A DNA stretch of 64,000 nucleotides from Colwellia sp. (GCA_020630795.1 JAHDIK010000013.1:25197-89196), one strand, 5' to 3'; shown: positions 37,211 to 46,909, counted from the first letter of the stretch. Notes: generated from the sequence alone by a model not told the origin. A program made the numbers and translations.

Positions 37211-38309
37211 ATGTTAGAAGTAAATCCCGTATTAAATAAGATAAAAGAAATTAGAGAACGTACCGCATTACTACGGGGGTATCTTTGACTACGATTTGAA
37301 GTCAGAAAGATTAGTTGAAGTTACGCGAGAATTAGAATTACCGGATGTTTGGAATGAAGCAGAACGGGCACAGGCTCTAGGTAAAGAGCGCTCATCTCTT
37401 GAAACAGTGGTAAACACTATAGATGATTTAGAAGCCGGCTGTGACGACATTGAGGGTTTAGTTGAGCTTGCCGTTGAAGAGTCAGACGAAGACACCTTCA
37501 ACGACGCTGAAGCTGAGGCGAAGGAACTTGACGAAAAGTTAGAGAAACTCGAATTTCGTCGAATGTTTTCAGGTGCACAAGATGAAAACGACTGTTATTT
37601 AGATATTCAGTCAGGCTCTGGCGGTACTGAAGCGCAAGACTGGGCAGAAATGCTAATGCGTATGTACTTACGTTGGGGGGAAGCTCACGGCTTTAAAACT
37701 GAAGTTATTGAAGTTACCGATGGTGATGTAGCGGGTATTAAGGGCTGCACAATCAAGTACTCTGGCGAGTATGCGTTTGGTTGGTTGAGAACAGAAACAG
37801 GCGTACACCGTTTAGTTCGAAAGTCGCCTTTTGACTCTAGTGGTCGCCGTCATACGTCATTTGCTTCTGCGTTTATATATCCTGAAATTGATGACAATAT
37901 AGAAATTGACATTAATCCGGCAGATTTACGTATCGACACGTTTAGGGCGTCAGGAGCTGGTGGGCAACACGTAAATAAAACAGACTCTGCAATTCGTATT
38001 ACACATGAGCCTACAGGCGCGGTTGTTGCGTGTCAGGCAGATCGTTCTCAGCATAAAAACCGTGCAACAGCGATGAAACTGTTAAAAGCTAAGCTTTATG
38101 AAATGGAGATTCAAAAGCAGAATGAAGACAAGCAAGTATTAGAAGAAGGCAAGTCAGACATAGGATGGGGGAGTCAAATACGCTCTTACGTTTTAGATGA
38201 CAGCCGCATTAAAGACTTAAGAACAGGTGTTGAAAACCGTAATACACAAGCTGTGTTAGACGGAGACCTAGATAAGTTTTTAGAAGCAAGTTTAAAGTCT
38301 GGTTTATAA
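37211..38309 (+). CDS. prfB: Peptide chain release factor 2, programmed +1 frameshift
   Basis: RF2 ends translation at UGA and UAA. The gene is in two frames: 37211-37285 gives 25 codons ending Gly-Tyr-Leu, then CTT TGA C at 37283-37289 is the classical slippery stop. After a +1 shift reading resumes at GAC (37287) and continues to 38309. An internal SD-like AGGGGG-type sequence (CGGGGGT) precedes the site by the usual spacing. The joined product is 365 residues, identical in length to E. coli RF2. The SPF stop-recognition tripeptide (RKSPFDSSG) and the catalytic GGQ (GAGGQHVNK) are intact. A downstream-only start at 37296 is not correct. Confidence 0.96.
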
Positions 38310-38394
38310 CCAGCGCAATCGTTAAGTAATTCATAATAATTTCCTTAACTCGGTAATTATTACGTTAATATTTTAAAGTTAATGAGACCATAAA

Positions 38395-39942
38395 ATGACA
38401 AACCAAGTAAAACCAGCACAAGACGAAAACAAGCTGATTGCTGAAAGAAGAGGGAAGTTAGCCAATATTCGTGAAAACTGTCCTGCAAATGGACACCCGA
38501 ACGATTTCGACCGTGATCATTATGCTGCAGATATTCAAGCAGAACATGGCGATAAAACTAAAGAAGAGCTAGAAGCACTTCAACTAACCTACTCAGTTGC
38601 TGGTCGTGTAATGGCTAAACGTGGGCCGTTTCTTGTTTTACAAGACATGTCTGGTCGTATTCAATCTTACGCAGAAAAAGCCGTTCAAAAAGATATTAAA
38701 GAACGTTGGGGCTTACTTGATATTGGTGACATTGTTGGCGTTAAAGGTATTCTACATAAATCAGGTAAGGGTGATCTTTACGTGAATATGGACGAGTACC
38801 AATTATTAACAAAGTCTTTACGTCCGTTGCCTGAAAAATTTCATGGTTTGTCAGATCAAGAAACAAAATATCGTCAACGTTACGTTGATTTAATGATCAA
38901 CGAACAAACAAGAGATACATTCCAAATTCGTTCTAAAATTGTAAGTGGCATTCGCAACTTCTTAACTGAACGTAACTTTATGGAAGTTGAAACGCCAATG
39001 TTACAAGTTATTCCTGGCGGTGCTACAGCTAAACCATTTGAAACATTTCATAATGCGTTAGACATCAACATGTTTTTACGTATTGCGCCAGAGCTTTACC
39101 TTAAGCGTTTAGTGGTAGGTGGCTTTGAACGTGTGTTTGAAATTAACCGTAACTTCCGTAATGAAGGTTTATCAACACGTCATAATCCTGAATTTACCAT
39201 GATTGAGTTCTATCAAGCATACGCTGATTACAATGATTTGATGAACTTAACTGAAGATATGCTACGTACGCTAGCGCAAGACGTATTAGGTACAACGGTT
39301 GTACGTAACACAGTACGTAATAGTGACGGCGAAGTTACTGAAGAGAAGTTTTACGACTTTGGTCAACCGTTCGAGCGTTTATCTATGGTTGATGCTATTT
39401 TGAAACATTCTGAAGGTATTGACGAGAATGTTTTACGTAACCCAGAAGAAAACTTAGATGCGTTAAAAGCAATTGCTAAACAAGTTGGCGTGAAAGAAAC
39501 TGACGCGTCAAAAGTTTGGGGTGCAGGTAAGTACATCTGTGAAATTTTTGAAGAAGTTGCAGAGCATAAATTAGATCAACCAACATTTATTACTGAGTAC
39601 CCGTGGGAAGTGTCTCCACTTGCTCGTAGAAATGACGAAAATCCGTTTATTACAGACCGATTTGAGTTTTTTGTTGGTGGTCGTGAATTAGCTAATGGTT
39701 TCTCAGAGTTAAATGACGCAGAAGATCAAGCTGCTCGCTTCCGTAAGCAAGTTGAAGAAAAAGATGCAGGTGATGATGAAGCTATGCACTTTGATGAAGA
39801 CTACATTCGTGCACTAGAGTTTGGTATGCCACCAACAGCGGGTGAAGGAATTGGTATTGATAGACTCGTGATGTTGTTTACTGATTCGCCAACAATTAAA
39901 GACGTTATTTTATTCCCTCATATGCGCCCTGAAGCAGAGTAA
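38395..39942 (+). CDS. lysS: Lysyl-tRNA synthetase (class II)
   Basis: The enzyme charges tRNA-Lys. The 515-residue product has an N-terminal anticodon-binding OB fold (~60-160, with [17 protein letters not shown]), then the class II catalytic core: motif 1 around [16 protein letters not shown], motif 2 [20 protein letters not shown] and motif 3 [14 protein letters not shown]. Length fits E. coli LysS (505). It follows prfB by 85 nt, as in E. coli, and is followed by a good terminator. Confidence 0.96.
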   Translation: MTNQVKPAQDENKLIAERRGKLANIRENCPANGHPNDFDRDHYAADIQAEHGDKTKEELEALQLTYSVAGRVMAKRGPFLVLQDMSGRIQSYAEKAVQKDIKERWGLLDIGDIVGVKGILHKSGKGDLYVNMDEYQLLTKSLRPLPEKFHGLSDQETKYRQRYVDLMINEQTRDTFQIRSKIVSGIRNFLTERNFMEVETPMLQVIPGGATAKPFETFHNALDINMFLRIAPELYLKRLVVGGFERVFEINRNFRNEGLSTRHNPEFTMIEFYQAYADYNDLMNLTEDMLRTLAQDVLGTTVVRNTVRNSDGEVTEEKFYDFGQPFERLSMVDAILKHSEGIDENVLRNPEENLDALKAIAKQVGVKETDASKVWGAGKYICEIFEEVAEHKLDQPTFITEYPWEVSPLARRNDENPFITDRFEFFVGGRELANGFSELNDAEDQAARFRKQVEEKDAGDDEAMHFDEDYIRALEFGMPPTAGEGIGIDRLVMLFTDSPTIKDVILFPHMRPEAE

Positions 39943-40008
39943 AAACAATAACTTCTGTTTAAGTTAAATACTAAAAAAGCCGCTAAATAGCTAGGCGAGT
40001 ATGAAATC

Positions 40009-40030
40009 AAGGGATGCTTTTGCATCCCTT
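40009..40030 (+). terminator. Terminator of lysS
   Basis: A perfect 9-bp stem, AAGGGATGC / GCATCCCTT, with a TTTT loop is followed by more Ts. It is a textbook intrinsic terminator about 65 nt after the lysS stop. Confidence 0.85.
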
Positions 40031-40276
40031 TTTAATATTATGTTGTTGTTTTTATTAGGACAAAAATAGGCTTAAAACATAAGTTTGTGACAATTATTTC
40101 AATTAAAACAAAGGTTTATGTTGGATTTGACTATTTTGTGAAAAGCACCCCATATAAAACAATAACTTACAAAAAAAATAAAATACAAACATTCAAAATT
40201 AAACTCAAACAAAAACAGTTGGTTAATATTTTGAAATCATCAATAATAACGTAATTGTTTGATTTTAAATAAAAAA

Positions 40277-40303
40277 GCTCTACAAACTAATGTTTTACAG
40301 AGC
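40277..40303 (-). terminator. Terminator of the flgBCDE operon
   Basis: On the minus strand GCTCTGTAAA pairs with TTTGTAGAGC (10 bp, two G-U pairs) and is followed by a T run. On the plus strand the wobble pairs become mismatches, so it is directional and belongs to flgE. Confidence 0.75.
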
Positions 40304-40415
40304 CTTTAAAAACGATGTTTCAGGGGGTTCAAAGAGGATTTAAAGCATTATTATCCCTTAATAATCTACTCCCCTACTAAATAGCGGCTTTTATAGTTCT
40401 ATGTCATTAGAATGT

Positions 40416-41765
40416 TTATCTTATTTGTAAGATGGTTTGGTTCAACTGGTTATCTACTTCGAGTGAACGTGAATTCGCTTGGAAGTTTCGTTGAGCTGAA
40501 ATCAAATCAATTAGTTCGGTTGTTAAATTAACGTTCGATTGCTCAAGTGCTGACGAGTTAATGGTACCGTATGTACCTGAGCCAGCTTCACCGGCTAATG
40601 CTTCACCAGATAGAATACTTTCTTTCCAGTTAGTATTACCTTCTTGCGTTAATCCTTGGTTATTAGCAAATGCTACCAACGCTACTCGTGATAACGGTTG
40701 AGATGTACCGTTACTGTACGTAGCCATAACTAATCCGTCAGGGCCAATATCAACACCGGTTAAACGACCTACTGGTAAACCATTTTGCTCTAATGAAGTT
40801 ACTTCAAAGCTTGACGCAAATTGAGTCGGTTCATTTGAGTTAGGCCCTGCAGTGTCTAAATTAAAGTCGATAACGATTGTTTGCGTATCATCAGACCCGT
40901 TTGTAAGTATTGCAGCACCTAATGGCGTAGTTTGAAAACCTGTAGCTGGTTCTTGAGCGAAAAAATCACCGCTAGGATTAAAGTGTAAACGAGCGCCGTC
41001 AAAGCCATTTATGCCAATACCTGTCGGCGTTCCTGTAGGGTCAGTAAGACCAACACGTTGGTTGTCTATTGCTGCCGTAACAATCCATGGGTTTGACGCC
41101 GGAGGACCAGCCACTGGCGGCTCTTTAATGAAATAATAGGTCATGATATGACTATCACCTAAAGAGTCAAACACGGTTACCGAAGTAGAATGGTTGTATG
41201 TTAACGGATCTGTTAAATCAAAATTACCAGGAGAACCTGTAATAATACTATCACCAGCAGGTAAGTTCATTCTTACGTCAACTTCAGAGGTTAACGCTGG
41301 TGCACCTGATGCTGTAGGTATACGAATTGGTTCAGACGTACTTAAACTTACTGAAGAAGAGCTACCATCGGAGTTTACTGGGAATCCAAGTAAGTGCTGG
41401 CCAGCTGAGTTTACGATGAAATTGTCAGAATTTAGCTTAAATTGACCTGCTCGAGTATATGAAAACTCTAAGCTATCTAGTTCAGGTACAACGGCGAAAA
41501 AACCATTACCTGTAATCGCTAAATCAAGAGAGTTTTGAGTAAATTGAATACTCCCTTGTTGAAATTGTTGTGCAACATCTGAGGTTAGTACACCATCACC
41601 TACTTTTGTGTTACCAGCTGCAAGTAGAGAAGCCGCGTAAACATCAACAAATTCGGCACGTGACTCTTTGAAACCAACAGTGCTTACGTTAGCAATGTTA
41701 TTTGACGTAACGTCAAGATCTTTCTGAGCTGCGTTTAAACCGCTCAATGCTATATTAAATGACAT
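40416..41765 (-). CDS. flgE: Flagellar hook protein FlgE
   Basis: FlgE polymerises into the universal-joint hook outside the outer membrane. The 449-residue protein has the conserved rod/hook N terminus (MSFNIALSGLNAAQKDLDVTSNNIANVSTVGFKESRAEF) and the matching C-terminal helix (SNVNLTTELIDLISAQRNFQANSRSLEV). The central region (~145-330) is long and Gly/Asn/Pro-rich, as expected of surface-exposed hook domains. It is last in flgBCDE. flgF, normally next, lies 12.5 kb away on the other strand. Confidence 0.96.
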   Translation of the reverse strand: MSFNIALSGLNAAQKDLDVTSNNIANVSTVGFKESRAEFVDVYAASLLAAGNTKVGDGVLTSDVAQQFQQGSIQFTQNSLDLAITGNGFFAVVPELDSLEFSYTRAGQFKLNSDNFIVNSAGQHLLGFPVNSDGSSSSVSLSTSEPIRIPTASGAPALTSEVDVRMNLPAGDSIITGSPGNFDLTDPLTYNHSTSVTVFDSLGDSHIMTYYFIKEPPVAGPPASNPWIVTAAIDNQRVGLTDPTGTPTGIGINGFDGARLHFNPSGDFFAQEPATGFQTTPLGAAILTNGSDDTQTIVIDFNLDTAGPNSNEPTQFASSFEVTSLEQNGLPVGRLTGVDIGPDGLVMATYSNGTSQPLSRVALVAFANNQGLTQEGNTNWKESILSGEALAGEAGSGTYGTINSSALEQSNVNLTTELIDLISAQRNFQANSRSLEVDNQLNQTILQIR

Positions 41766-41794
41766 AAATCCACCTTATATGAATAATTTGTTGG

Positions 41795-42490
41795 TTACCC
41801 TTCAGATACTTCTACAACGTCTTGCAACGCCATTGAACTACCGCCATTAAGATTTAATACGATGTTTCCACCAGCACCCGATAACGTTACGCTGTCTACC
41901 TTGCGGTACGTCATGGCGTGTAACTCACTTGCTTGACCTTCTACTAAACCTGCAACTCTAAAGCGATATGCACCTGTTGGAGCAGGGTCTCCATTACCGT
42001 CTAAGCCATTCCATGTAAAACTAGATTCACCTGCAGGCATATTACCTACGGCAACTGTTTGAATAATTTCACCAGCCGTATTTTCTACATAAATATTTAC
42101 GTTACTTGCCGCTTTATCGCTTTCAATTTTACCGTTAACGTCATCGCCTTCCGTTAAGCCGAAAACATTCTCATCAACAAGTACGCTTCGTCCTACTAAT
42201 GAAGAGGCTTGAAGTGCTTGGCTAGATGACATTGATGTAGCAAATTGAGTAAACTTGTCGTTTAACTCTTGTACGCCATCGGTTGTTGAAAACGCCGTCA
42301 TTTGAGAAATCATCTCATTATTGTCGGTTGGCTTTGTAGGATCTTGATGTGCAAGCTCTGCAGTTAATAATGAAAAAAAGTCCTCTTGCGTTAGCATTGC
42401 GCTATTGTTGTCTTTAACAACTTTATAGCCTTCTTTTTCTATACGCTCAATATCAGCAGCTCTTAAATTACTTTGAGTACTTTCAATCAT
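41795..42490 (-). CDS. flgD: Flagellar hook capping / scaffold protein FlgD
   Basis: FlgD caps the growing hook and directs FlgE assembly. The 231-residue product has the N-terminal FlgD segment LTQEDFFSLLTAELAHQDPTKPTDNNEMISQMTAF in full, followed by the Tudor/fibronectin-like cap domain with FTWNGLDGNGDPAPTGAYRFRV. Length matches the family (~230). It lies between flgC (10 nt) and flgE (29 nt) in one operon. Confidence 0.95.
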   Translation of the reverse strand: MIESTQSNLRAADIERIEKEGYKVVKDNNSAMLTQEDFFSLLTAELAHQDPTKPTDNNEMISQMTAFSTTDGVQELNDKFTQFATSMSSSQALQASSLVGRSVLVDENVFGLTEGDDVNGKIESDKAASNVNIYVENTAGEIIQTVAVGNMPAGESSFTWNGLDGNGDPAPTGAYRFRVAGLVEGQASELHAMTYRKVDSVTLSGAGGNIVLNLNGGSSMALQDVVEVSEG

Positions 42491-42500
42491 CTCAATATCC

Positions 42501-42920
42501 TTAACGTTGGCCTAGCATTAACGTTTTGTTCAACATATTTTTAGCCGACTCTGCTAGCTGTACGTTCGTTTGATATGAACGCGAAGCAGATATCATGTTT
42601 GTCATTTCTTCAATAACATTCACGTTTGGCTTGTAAATATAACCGTCTTTATCTGCCATAGGGTGTTCAGGAGAGTATTCAACATTTAGCGGCTTGTTAC
42701 TTTCCACAACCCCTAATACTTGAACACCTACTGCATTTTCTTGACCCGCGGCAGCTTTTTGCATCTCGGCGGCAAAAACTGGATGTCTAGCACGATATGT
42801 TTCATCAATACTGCTACTTACGCTGTCTGCGTTAGCGATATTACTTGCGGTGGTATTCAAACGCGTTGATTGTGCGCTCATACCTGTTCCACTGATGTCA
42901 AATACGTTAAATAGGCTCAT
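42501..42920 (-). CDS. flgC: Flagellar basal-body rod protein FlgC
   Basis: A proximal rod subunit of 139 residues. The N terminus FDISGTGMSAQSTRLNTTASNIANADS is the rod-protein motif, and the C terminus VIEEMTNMISASRSYQTNVQLAESAKNML forms the partner helix. The middle insert GYIYKPNVN is typical for FlgC. It starts 2 nt after the flgB stop, so the two are translated together. Confidence 0.95.
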   Translation of the reverse strand: MSLFNVFDISGTGMSAQSTRLNTTASNIANADSVSSSIDETYRARHPVFAAEMQKAAAGQENAVGVQVLGVVESNKPLNVEYSPEHPMADKDGYIYKPNVNVIEEMTNMISASRSYQTNVQLAESAKNMLNKTLMLGQR

Positions 42921-42922
42921 TT

Positions 42923-43321
42923 TTATTGCCCTCCAGTAATTGCTTTCTTCAAGCCTTTAATCTTTCCGTTTAAAAATTGAAGACTGGCTTGATAGTGCAT
43001 TGAGTTATCTAGATACAAGTTTCGTTCCACTTGTACATCTACGGTGTTTCCATCGCCTGTATCTGGTTGATTTGGTATACGAAATTCAAGTCCGTTGTTA
43101 GTTTCTATGCGAACATCTAAATGTTTTTCGTGAGTGCGGCTCATGCCAGATTGTTGCTTTTTTGCCGCTTGAGATAGCATGCTATGAAAATCCATGCCTC
43201 TTGCTTTGTAACCAGGAGTGTCTGCGTTTGCAATATTGCCTGCGATCACCTCAGCCTGTTTAGAACGAAGCTCTAAACTTTCTGGATGGATCCCAAATGC
43301 TTTGTCAAAACTAATAGCCAT
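42923..43321 (-). CDS. flgB: Flagellar basal-body rod protein FlgB
   Basis: The 132-residue proximal rod protein has RSKQAEVIAGNIANADTPGYKARGMDF at its N terminus and a C-terminal helix LDNSMHYQASLQFLNGKIKGLKKAI. It is first in flgBCDE. A sigma-54-like site (43354-43369) lies upstream, and a GAGGTGATG ribosome site precedes the start. cheR is 110 nt upstream, so flgB can have its own promoter. Confidence 0.95.
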   Translation of the reverse strand: MAISFDKAFGIHPESLELRSKQAEVIAGNIANADTPGYKARGMDFHSMLSQAAKKQQSGMSRTHEKHLDVRIETNNGLEFRIPNQPDTGDGNTVDVQVERNLYLDNSMHYQASLQFLNGKIKGLKKAITGGQ

Positions 43322-43353
43322 AACATCACCTCTTTTGTAATTAAACTGACATA

Positions 43354-43369
43354 TTCAAGTACTATGCCA
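43354..43369 (-). promoter_or_regulatory. Possible sigma-54 promoter of flgBCDE
   Basis: The minus strand reads TGGCATAGTACTTGAA: the -24 element TGGCAT is good and the -12 element is TTGA instead of TTGC, with correct GG-N10 spacing. It is a weaker match than the flgF and flagellin sites, but the position, about 30 nt before flgB, is right. Confidence 0.45.
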
Positions 43370-43431
43370 AACAAAAGTGTCAAAATTATGGGGTTAGAGA
43401 AGAGGGTAAATATAGCTTTTATAACAATGAG

Positions 43432-44262
43432 TTATTTCTTTTGGTAAACAATTCCAGGGTTACACCTTATCATATTAAAGTCTTGATTAAGGCCTGATAA
43501 CGATTCTGAAGCACCTAAAAATAAGTAGCAATTATTATTCAAAACGCCACTAATTTGCGACAGTATTTTGGTTTTAATTTCGGGGGAAAAGTAGATAAGT
43601 ACATTACGGCAAAACACGAGGTCGAATCGTCCCATCAAACTATAACTATTCAGTAAGTTAAGTTGCCTAAAGCTAACCATTTTTTTAACGGAATCTTTTA
43701 TTTTCCACATGCCGTTGTCGCTAGGTTCAAAGAACTTACGCTTACGCTCGTCTGATAACCCTCTAGACAGGGCTAAACTGTCGTAATGACCATATTTGCA
43801 GTGTTCTAGCATCGTTGTTGAAATATCAGTACCTACAATTTGTACGCCCATCGAAAATGCCCGTGGATTTGCTTGTTGGTATTCTTGAACGGCCATTGCT
43901 ATAGAGTAGGGCTCTTGTCCGGAAGAGCTAGCTGCGGACCATATTTTTAGCGGAGTTTTGCGTTGTGCTAAATCAGGTAATATCTTATTTTTTAATAATT
44001 CAAAAGGGTAATCATCACGAAACCATAACGTTTCATTTGTTGTCATCGCGTCGATAACTGCAGCTCTAAGTTGACGTTCAGCAGGGCTTAGTGTTTTAGT
44101 CACTAAGCTTGCTAAAGAGTCAATTTTAAAGGTTGTCATCAAAGGAGCTAAACGACTTTTAACCAAGTACTGTTTGTTTTCACCCAACACAATACCGCAT
44201 TGCTGCTCTAAAAACGTTCTAAAGTCGTTATAGCTTTTATCGTCAAGTTGTCTATCCGACAC
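43432..44262 (-). CDS. cheR: Chemotaxis protein methyltransferase CheR
   Basis: CheR methylates glutamates of chemoreceptors using S-adenosylmethionine. The 276-residue product has an N-terminal helical domain with FRTFLEQQCGIVLGENKQYLVKSRL, then the SAM fold: TTNETLWFRDDYPFELL, IWSAASSSGQEPYSIAM (SAM loop), VGTDIST and FDLVFCRNVLIYFSPE. Length is typical. It follows cheV by 30 nt and precedes flgBCDE, the order seen in Vibrio polar flagellar clusters. Confidence 0.95.
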   Translation of the reverse strand: MSDRQLDDKSYNDFRTFLEQQCGIVLGENKQYLVKSRLAPLMTTFKIDSLASLVTKTLSPAERQLRAAVIDAMTTNETLWFRDDYPFELLKNKILPDLAQRKTPLKIWSAASSSGQEPYSIAMAVQEYQQANPRAFSMGVQIVGTDISTTMLEHCKYGHYDSLALSRGLSDERKRKFFEPSDNGMWKIKDSVKKMVSFRQLNLLNSYSLMGRFDLVFCRNVLIYFSPEIKTKILSQISGVLNNNCYLFLGASESLSGLNQDFNMIRCNPGIVYQKK

Positions 44263-44292
44263 TAATAGAAGTCCTTATTATGAAATGAAGAA

Positions 44293-45222
44293 TTATTCTT
44301 CAATTTTTAACCACTTTTTAACTGCGGTCGCTAATTCATCAGGGTGGAACTTAGGAATAAAGTCTTCAGCGCCTACTTTCTCAACCATAGCGTTGTTAAA
44401 TACACCACTTAATGAGGTATGAAGAATAATTGGCATTGCTCTCATGCGTTCATTTGCTTTAACTTCAGCCGTTAAGGTGTAACCGTCCATTTCAGGCATT
44501 TCAATATCTGAAATCATTAAGGCTACCTTTTCGGTAATGCTGTTTTCACAGGTTTCTGTAATGGCTTTAAGTTGATCAAGCGCATCTTGACCGTTTTTAG
44601 CTAATACAACGTTTAACCCTAACGGTTCTAGTGCTCTTTTTACTTGATTACGAGCTACGGTAGAGTCATCGGCAATCATCACAAGTTTATCACCCACTTG
44701 TTCGCCTACCGTCGCGTCTACTACTTCTTCACTCAGGTCTGTTGATACAGGGCTGATTTCATTCAAAATTTTCTCAACATCTAAAATGGACACCATTTCA
44801 TTGTCAATTTCCGTTACGGCTGTTAAGTAGCTAGACTTTCCTGCACCTTCTGGCGGCGGCATAATATCTGCCCAGCTCAGTGTTGTAATGCGTTCTACGC
44901 CTGCAACTAAAAAGCCCTGAACACTTCGGTTATATTCAGCGATAATGATAAAGCAGTCTTCTGTTTGAACAATTTCAGGACCACCTGTTGCTTTACTTAG
45001 GTCAATCACTGATATTGTTTGACCACGAATATGAGCAATACCTTTAATGAATTTGTCTTGTTTTGGCAACGGGGTTAAACGTGGGCATTGCAGTACTTCA
45101 CGTACTTTAAATACGTTAATACCAAAACGCTGTCGGCCAACAAGTTTAAACAGTAATAATTCAAGCCTGTTTTGTCCTACCAACTGTGTCCGTTGGTTAA
45201 CTGAATCTAAGATACCCGCCAT
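44293..45222 (-). CDS. cheV: Chemotaxis coupling/response-regulator protein CheV
   Basis: CheV couples receptors to CheA through a CheW-like domain (about residues 20-165, with FRFGINVFKVREVL-type start and IRGQTISVIDLSKA) fused to a receiver domain (~180-305). The receiver shows MIADDSTVARNQV, the phosphoacceptor Asp in MISDIEMPEMDGY, and HTSLSG/FIPKFHPDEL. The start at 45222 (GAGG at 5-nt spacing) gives MAGILDSVNQ, preferred to an ATG 13 codons upstream. Length is then 309 residues. It leads the cheV-cheR pair and is divergent from flgA. Confidence 0.94.
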   Translation of the reverse strand: MAGILDSVNQRTQLVGQNRLELLLFKLVGRQRFGINVFKVREVLQCPRLTPLPKQDKFIKGIAHIRGQTISVIDLSKATGGPEIVQTEDCFIIIAEYNRSVQGFLVAGVERITTLSWADIMPPPEGAGKSSYLTAVTEIDNEMVSILDVEKILNEISPVSTDLSEEVVDATVGEQVGDKLVMIADDSTVARNQVKRALEPLGLNVVLAKNGQDALDQLKAITETCENSITEKVALMISDIEMPEMDGYTLTAEVKANERMRAMPIILHTSLSGVFNNAMVEKVGAEDFIPKFHPDELATAVKKWLKIEE

Positions 45223-45280
45223 AAAAACCTCATTTAAAATCATGCCCTTGTAAGTAGGCATAATTCTTGAAAGTGTAGAT

Positions 45281-45309
45281 ATTAAAACTTACTGACTTTT
45301 TTTTGACAA
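45281..45309 (-). promoter_or_regulatory. Sigma-70-type promoter candidate for cheV
   Basis: On the minus strand TTGTCA and TTTAAT are separated by exactly 17 nt, giving a good -35/-10 pair ~60 nt before the cheV start. No sigma-28 or sigma-54 site was seen in this direction. Confidence 0.45.
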
Positions 45310-45382
45310 TAAGTATAAATTTATTCGTCATATGATAAGCATAGACGACTATTTTCATTTACCAAAAAAGATAACAATATTT

Positions 45383-46075
45383 ATGATTTACATAAAAATA
45401 TTCATGTTTATTTTAGTTGTATCGCCAATAATTTCTTTCGAGAGTTATGGTAATACAATGAGTAAAGATGAATTGGTCGATTTTGTAAAATCCTTTGTTA
45501 AAAGCAATATTCCAGTGCCAGCTGAAGGCAGGCTCGATATTACTGTTCCTGCTATTGATCCACGTATTAACATAAAACCTTGTTTATCAAAGCTTAATGC
45601 GAATATACCTCAAAATCATAACGGTAGAAACGTAAATGTTAAAATAGTTTGTGACGACCCGTCGCCTTGGCAAATATTTGTTCCTGTAAAGGTAAATACC
45701 ACGATTCCGGTTTTAGTTTCTAATAGAGTGCTTGCCAAAGGTAGTGTGCTAGATAAAACCAACACACAAATAGAATACCGACCTTTAAATAGTTTAAGAG
45801 GCGAGAATACTAATACTATTGATAGCCTTGAAGGCGCACGTTTAATGCGCAGACTATCAAAAGGCGCTGTTGTTTCACCTCGCAATGTTTGTTTAGTGTG
45901 TAAAGGAGAGGCTGTTACTATTGTGGCAACATCTAACGACTTTACGATTAAAACGGCTGGTACGGCTTTGTCCAATGGTAGTCATGGTGAGCAAGTTCGC
46001 GTAAAAAATAGTCGCTCAGGTCGTACAATTAATGCTAGGGTAGCGTCTATAAATAAAGTGGTAATTAATTTATAA
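45383..46075 (+). CDS. flgA: Flagellar P-ring chaperone FlgA
   Basis: FlgA is a periplasmic chaperone for P-ring assembly by FlgI. From the ATG at 45383 (230 residues) the product begins with a signal peptide (MIYIKIFMFILVVSPIISF). An ATG at 45332 would add 17 residues; neither start has a clear ribosome site. The C-terminal SAF-type domain is recognisable: VLVSNRVLAKGSVLDKTN, RRLSKGAVVSPRNVC, and GEAVTIVATSNDFTIKTAGTALSNG followed by VRVKNSRSGRTINARV. It heads flgA-flgM-flgN and is divergent from cheV. Confidence 0.92.
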   Translation: MIYIKIFMFILVVSPIISFESYGNTMSKDELVDFVKSFVKSNIPVPAEGRLDITVPAIDPRINIKPCLSKLNANIPQNHNGRNVNVKIVCDDPSPWQIFVPVKVNTTIPVLVSNRVLAKGSVLDKTNTQIEYRPLNSLRGENTNTIDSLEGARLMRRLSKGAVVSPRNVCLVCKGEAVTIVATSNDFTIKTAGTALSNGSHGEQVRVKNSRSGRTINARVASINKVVINL

Positions 46076-46082
46076 TTTAGGT

Positions 46083-46109
46083 TAAAGAATTAATGCACGT
46101 TGCCGATAA
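46083..46109 (+). promoter_or_regulatory. Sigma-28 (FliA) promoter of flgMN
   Basis: TAAAGAAT, an 11-nt spacer and GCCGATAA form a near-perfect match to the FliA consensus (TAAAGTTT-N11-GCCGATAA), ~40 nt before flgM. This makes the anti-sigma gene a late gene, the usual feedback arrangement. Confidence 0.85.
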
Positions 46110-46149
46110 AGTGGTAGAGATTATAAAGCGTTGTTATTAGGATGTTACT

Positions 46150-46461
46150 ATGGCCTTAAATATCAATAACTTGAATAACAATAATCAAGTTAAGCAAAAT
46201 ACTGAGCAGCAAAACCAAATTAAAAAGCAAGTTGCACAAAACTCCAATATGGAGCAGGTAAAAGCAGCTCGTCAAGACTCTGTGTCTTTAACGCCTCAAG
46301 CTAAGCAGTTAACTGAATTGCAAAAAAAGGCGGCAGATGCACCTATTTTAAATCAAAAGAAAATAGATGAACTGAAAAAAGCTATTTCTTCTGGTGAATA
46401 TAAAGTAGATCCTGAAAAGTTAGCTAAAAATATTGCTAACTTTGAATTTAATATAGATTAA
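46150..46461 (+). CDS. flgM: Anti-sigma-28 factor FlgM
   Basis: FlgM holds FliA inactive until it is exported through the finished hook-basal body. The 103-residue protein has a disordered, Asn/Gln-rich N terminus and the conserved C-terminal sigma-binding part DSVSLTPQAKQLTELQKK, with KIDELKKAISSGEYKVDPEKLAKNI. A perfect sigma-28 site lies upstream, and AGGATG precedes the start. flgN begins 16 nt after its stop. Confidence 0.94.
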   Translation: MALNINNLNNNNQVKQNTEQQNQIKKQVAQNSNMEQVKAARQDSVSLTPQAKQLTELQKKAADAPILNQKKIDELKKAISSGEYKVDPEKLAKNIANFEFNID

Positions 46462-46477
46462 CTTTAGGTAATAAGCA

Positions 46478-46909
46478 GTGTCTGACTCTATGAATATTGA
46501 TGAAATACTAACACTTCAACTTAAACAGTTGGGTGAGTTAGAGGTTTTGTTAAATGATGAGCATCAGATATTGCAACATCACGATCCTGAAAAGTTAGTT
46601 GCTGTTAATCAAGCTAAAGCTGAAACACTGGGTAAAATTGAGTCAACAGACAAACTGCTATCAAACAACCAAGAATTTGTTGAAAGTAAAGCTAATGGCC
46701 AGTATGCAGAAGAGCTTGAGTTGATTGAGAATACGTTGAATGCCTGCAAAGATCTCAATCAAGTCAATGGCGACATTATTAGCAAGTCTCAAATTTCAAT
46801 CGAACGTATGAAAACCGCTTTGCTAGAAAGCCGTACTAAATCAAATATGACGTACGATAGCAAAGGTAAAAAAAGTGGTGGTGTGAGTAGCATGGACATA
46901 AAAGCATAG
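46478..46909 (+). CDS. flgN: Flagellar export chaperone FlgN
   Basis: FlgN escorts the hook-filament junction proteins FlgK and FlgL to the export gate. The 143-residue, all-helical, acidic protein fits the family in length, composition and location after flgM; LKQLGELEVLLNDEHQIL and VNQAKAETLGKIE are consistent. The start appears to be GTG (46478) with AGGT upstream. Sequence conservation of FlgN is low, so context carries much of the weight. Confidence 0.87.
   Translation: MSDSMNIDEILTLQLKQLGELEVLLNDEHQILQHHDPEKLVAVNQAKAETLGKIESTDKLLSNNQEFVESKANGQYAEELELIENTLNACKDLNQVNGDIISKSQISIERMKTALLESRTKSNMTYDSKGKKSGGVSSMDIKA

Larger units (their letters stand above)
39943..40415. other. 473-nt AT-rich intergenic region between convergent lysS and flgE
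   Basis: No convincing gene is visible. The interval holds the lysS terminator (40009-40030) and the flgE-side terminator (40277-40303), with AT-rich sequence between. It is also the left boundary of the apparently inverted flagellar block. A 13-mer, GGCTTTTATAGTT, at 40386-40398 recurs in the same orientation right after the flgT stop. Confidence 0.6.

Noticed and set aside
37296..38309. prfB as a single-frame gene starting at TTG 37296
   Set aside because: The intact slippery stop and the upstream 25-codon frame show that the gene starts at 37211.
40001..40069. A 22-codon ORF after lysS
   Set aside because: It runs through the lysS terminator stem, has no ribosome site and resembles no protein.
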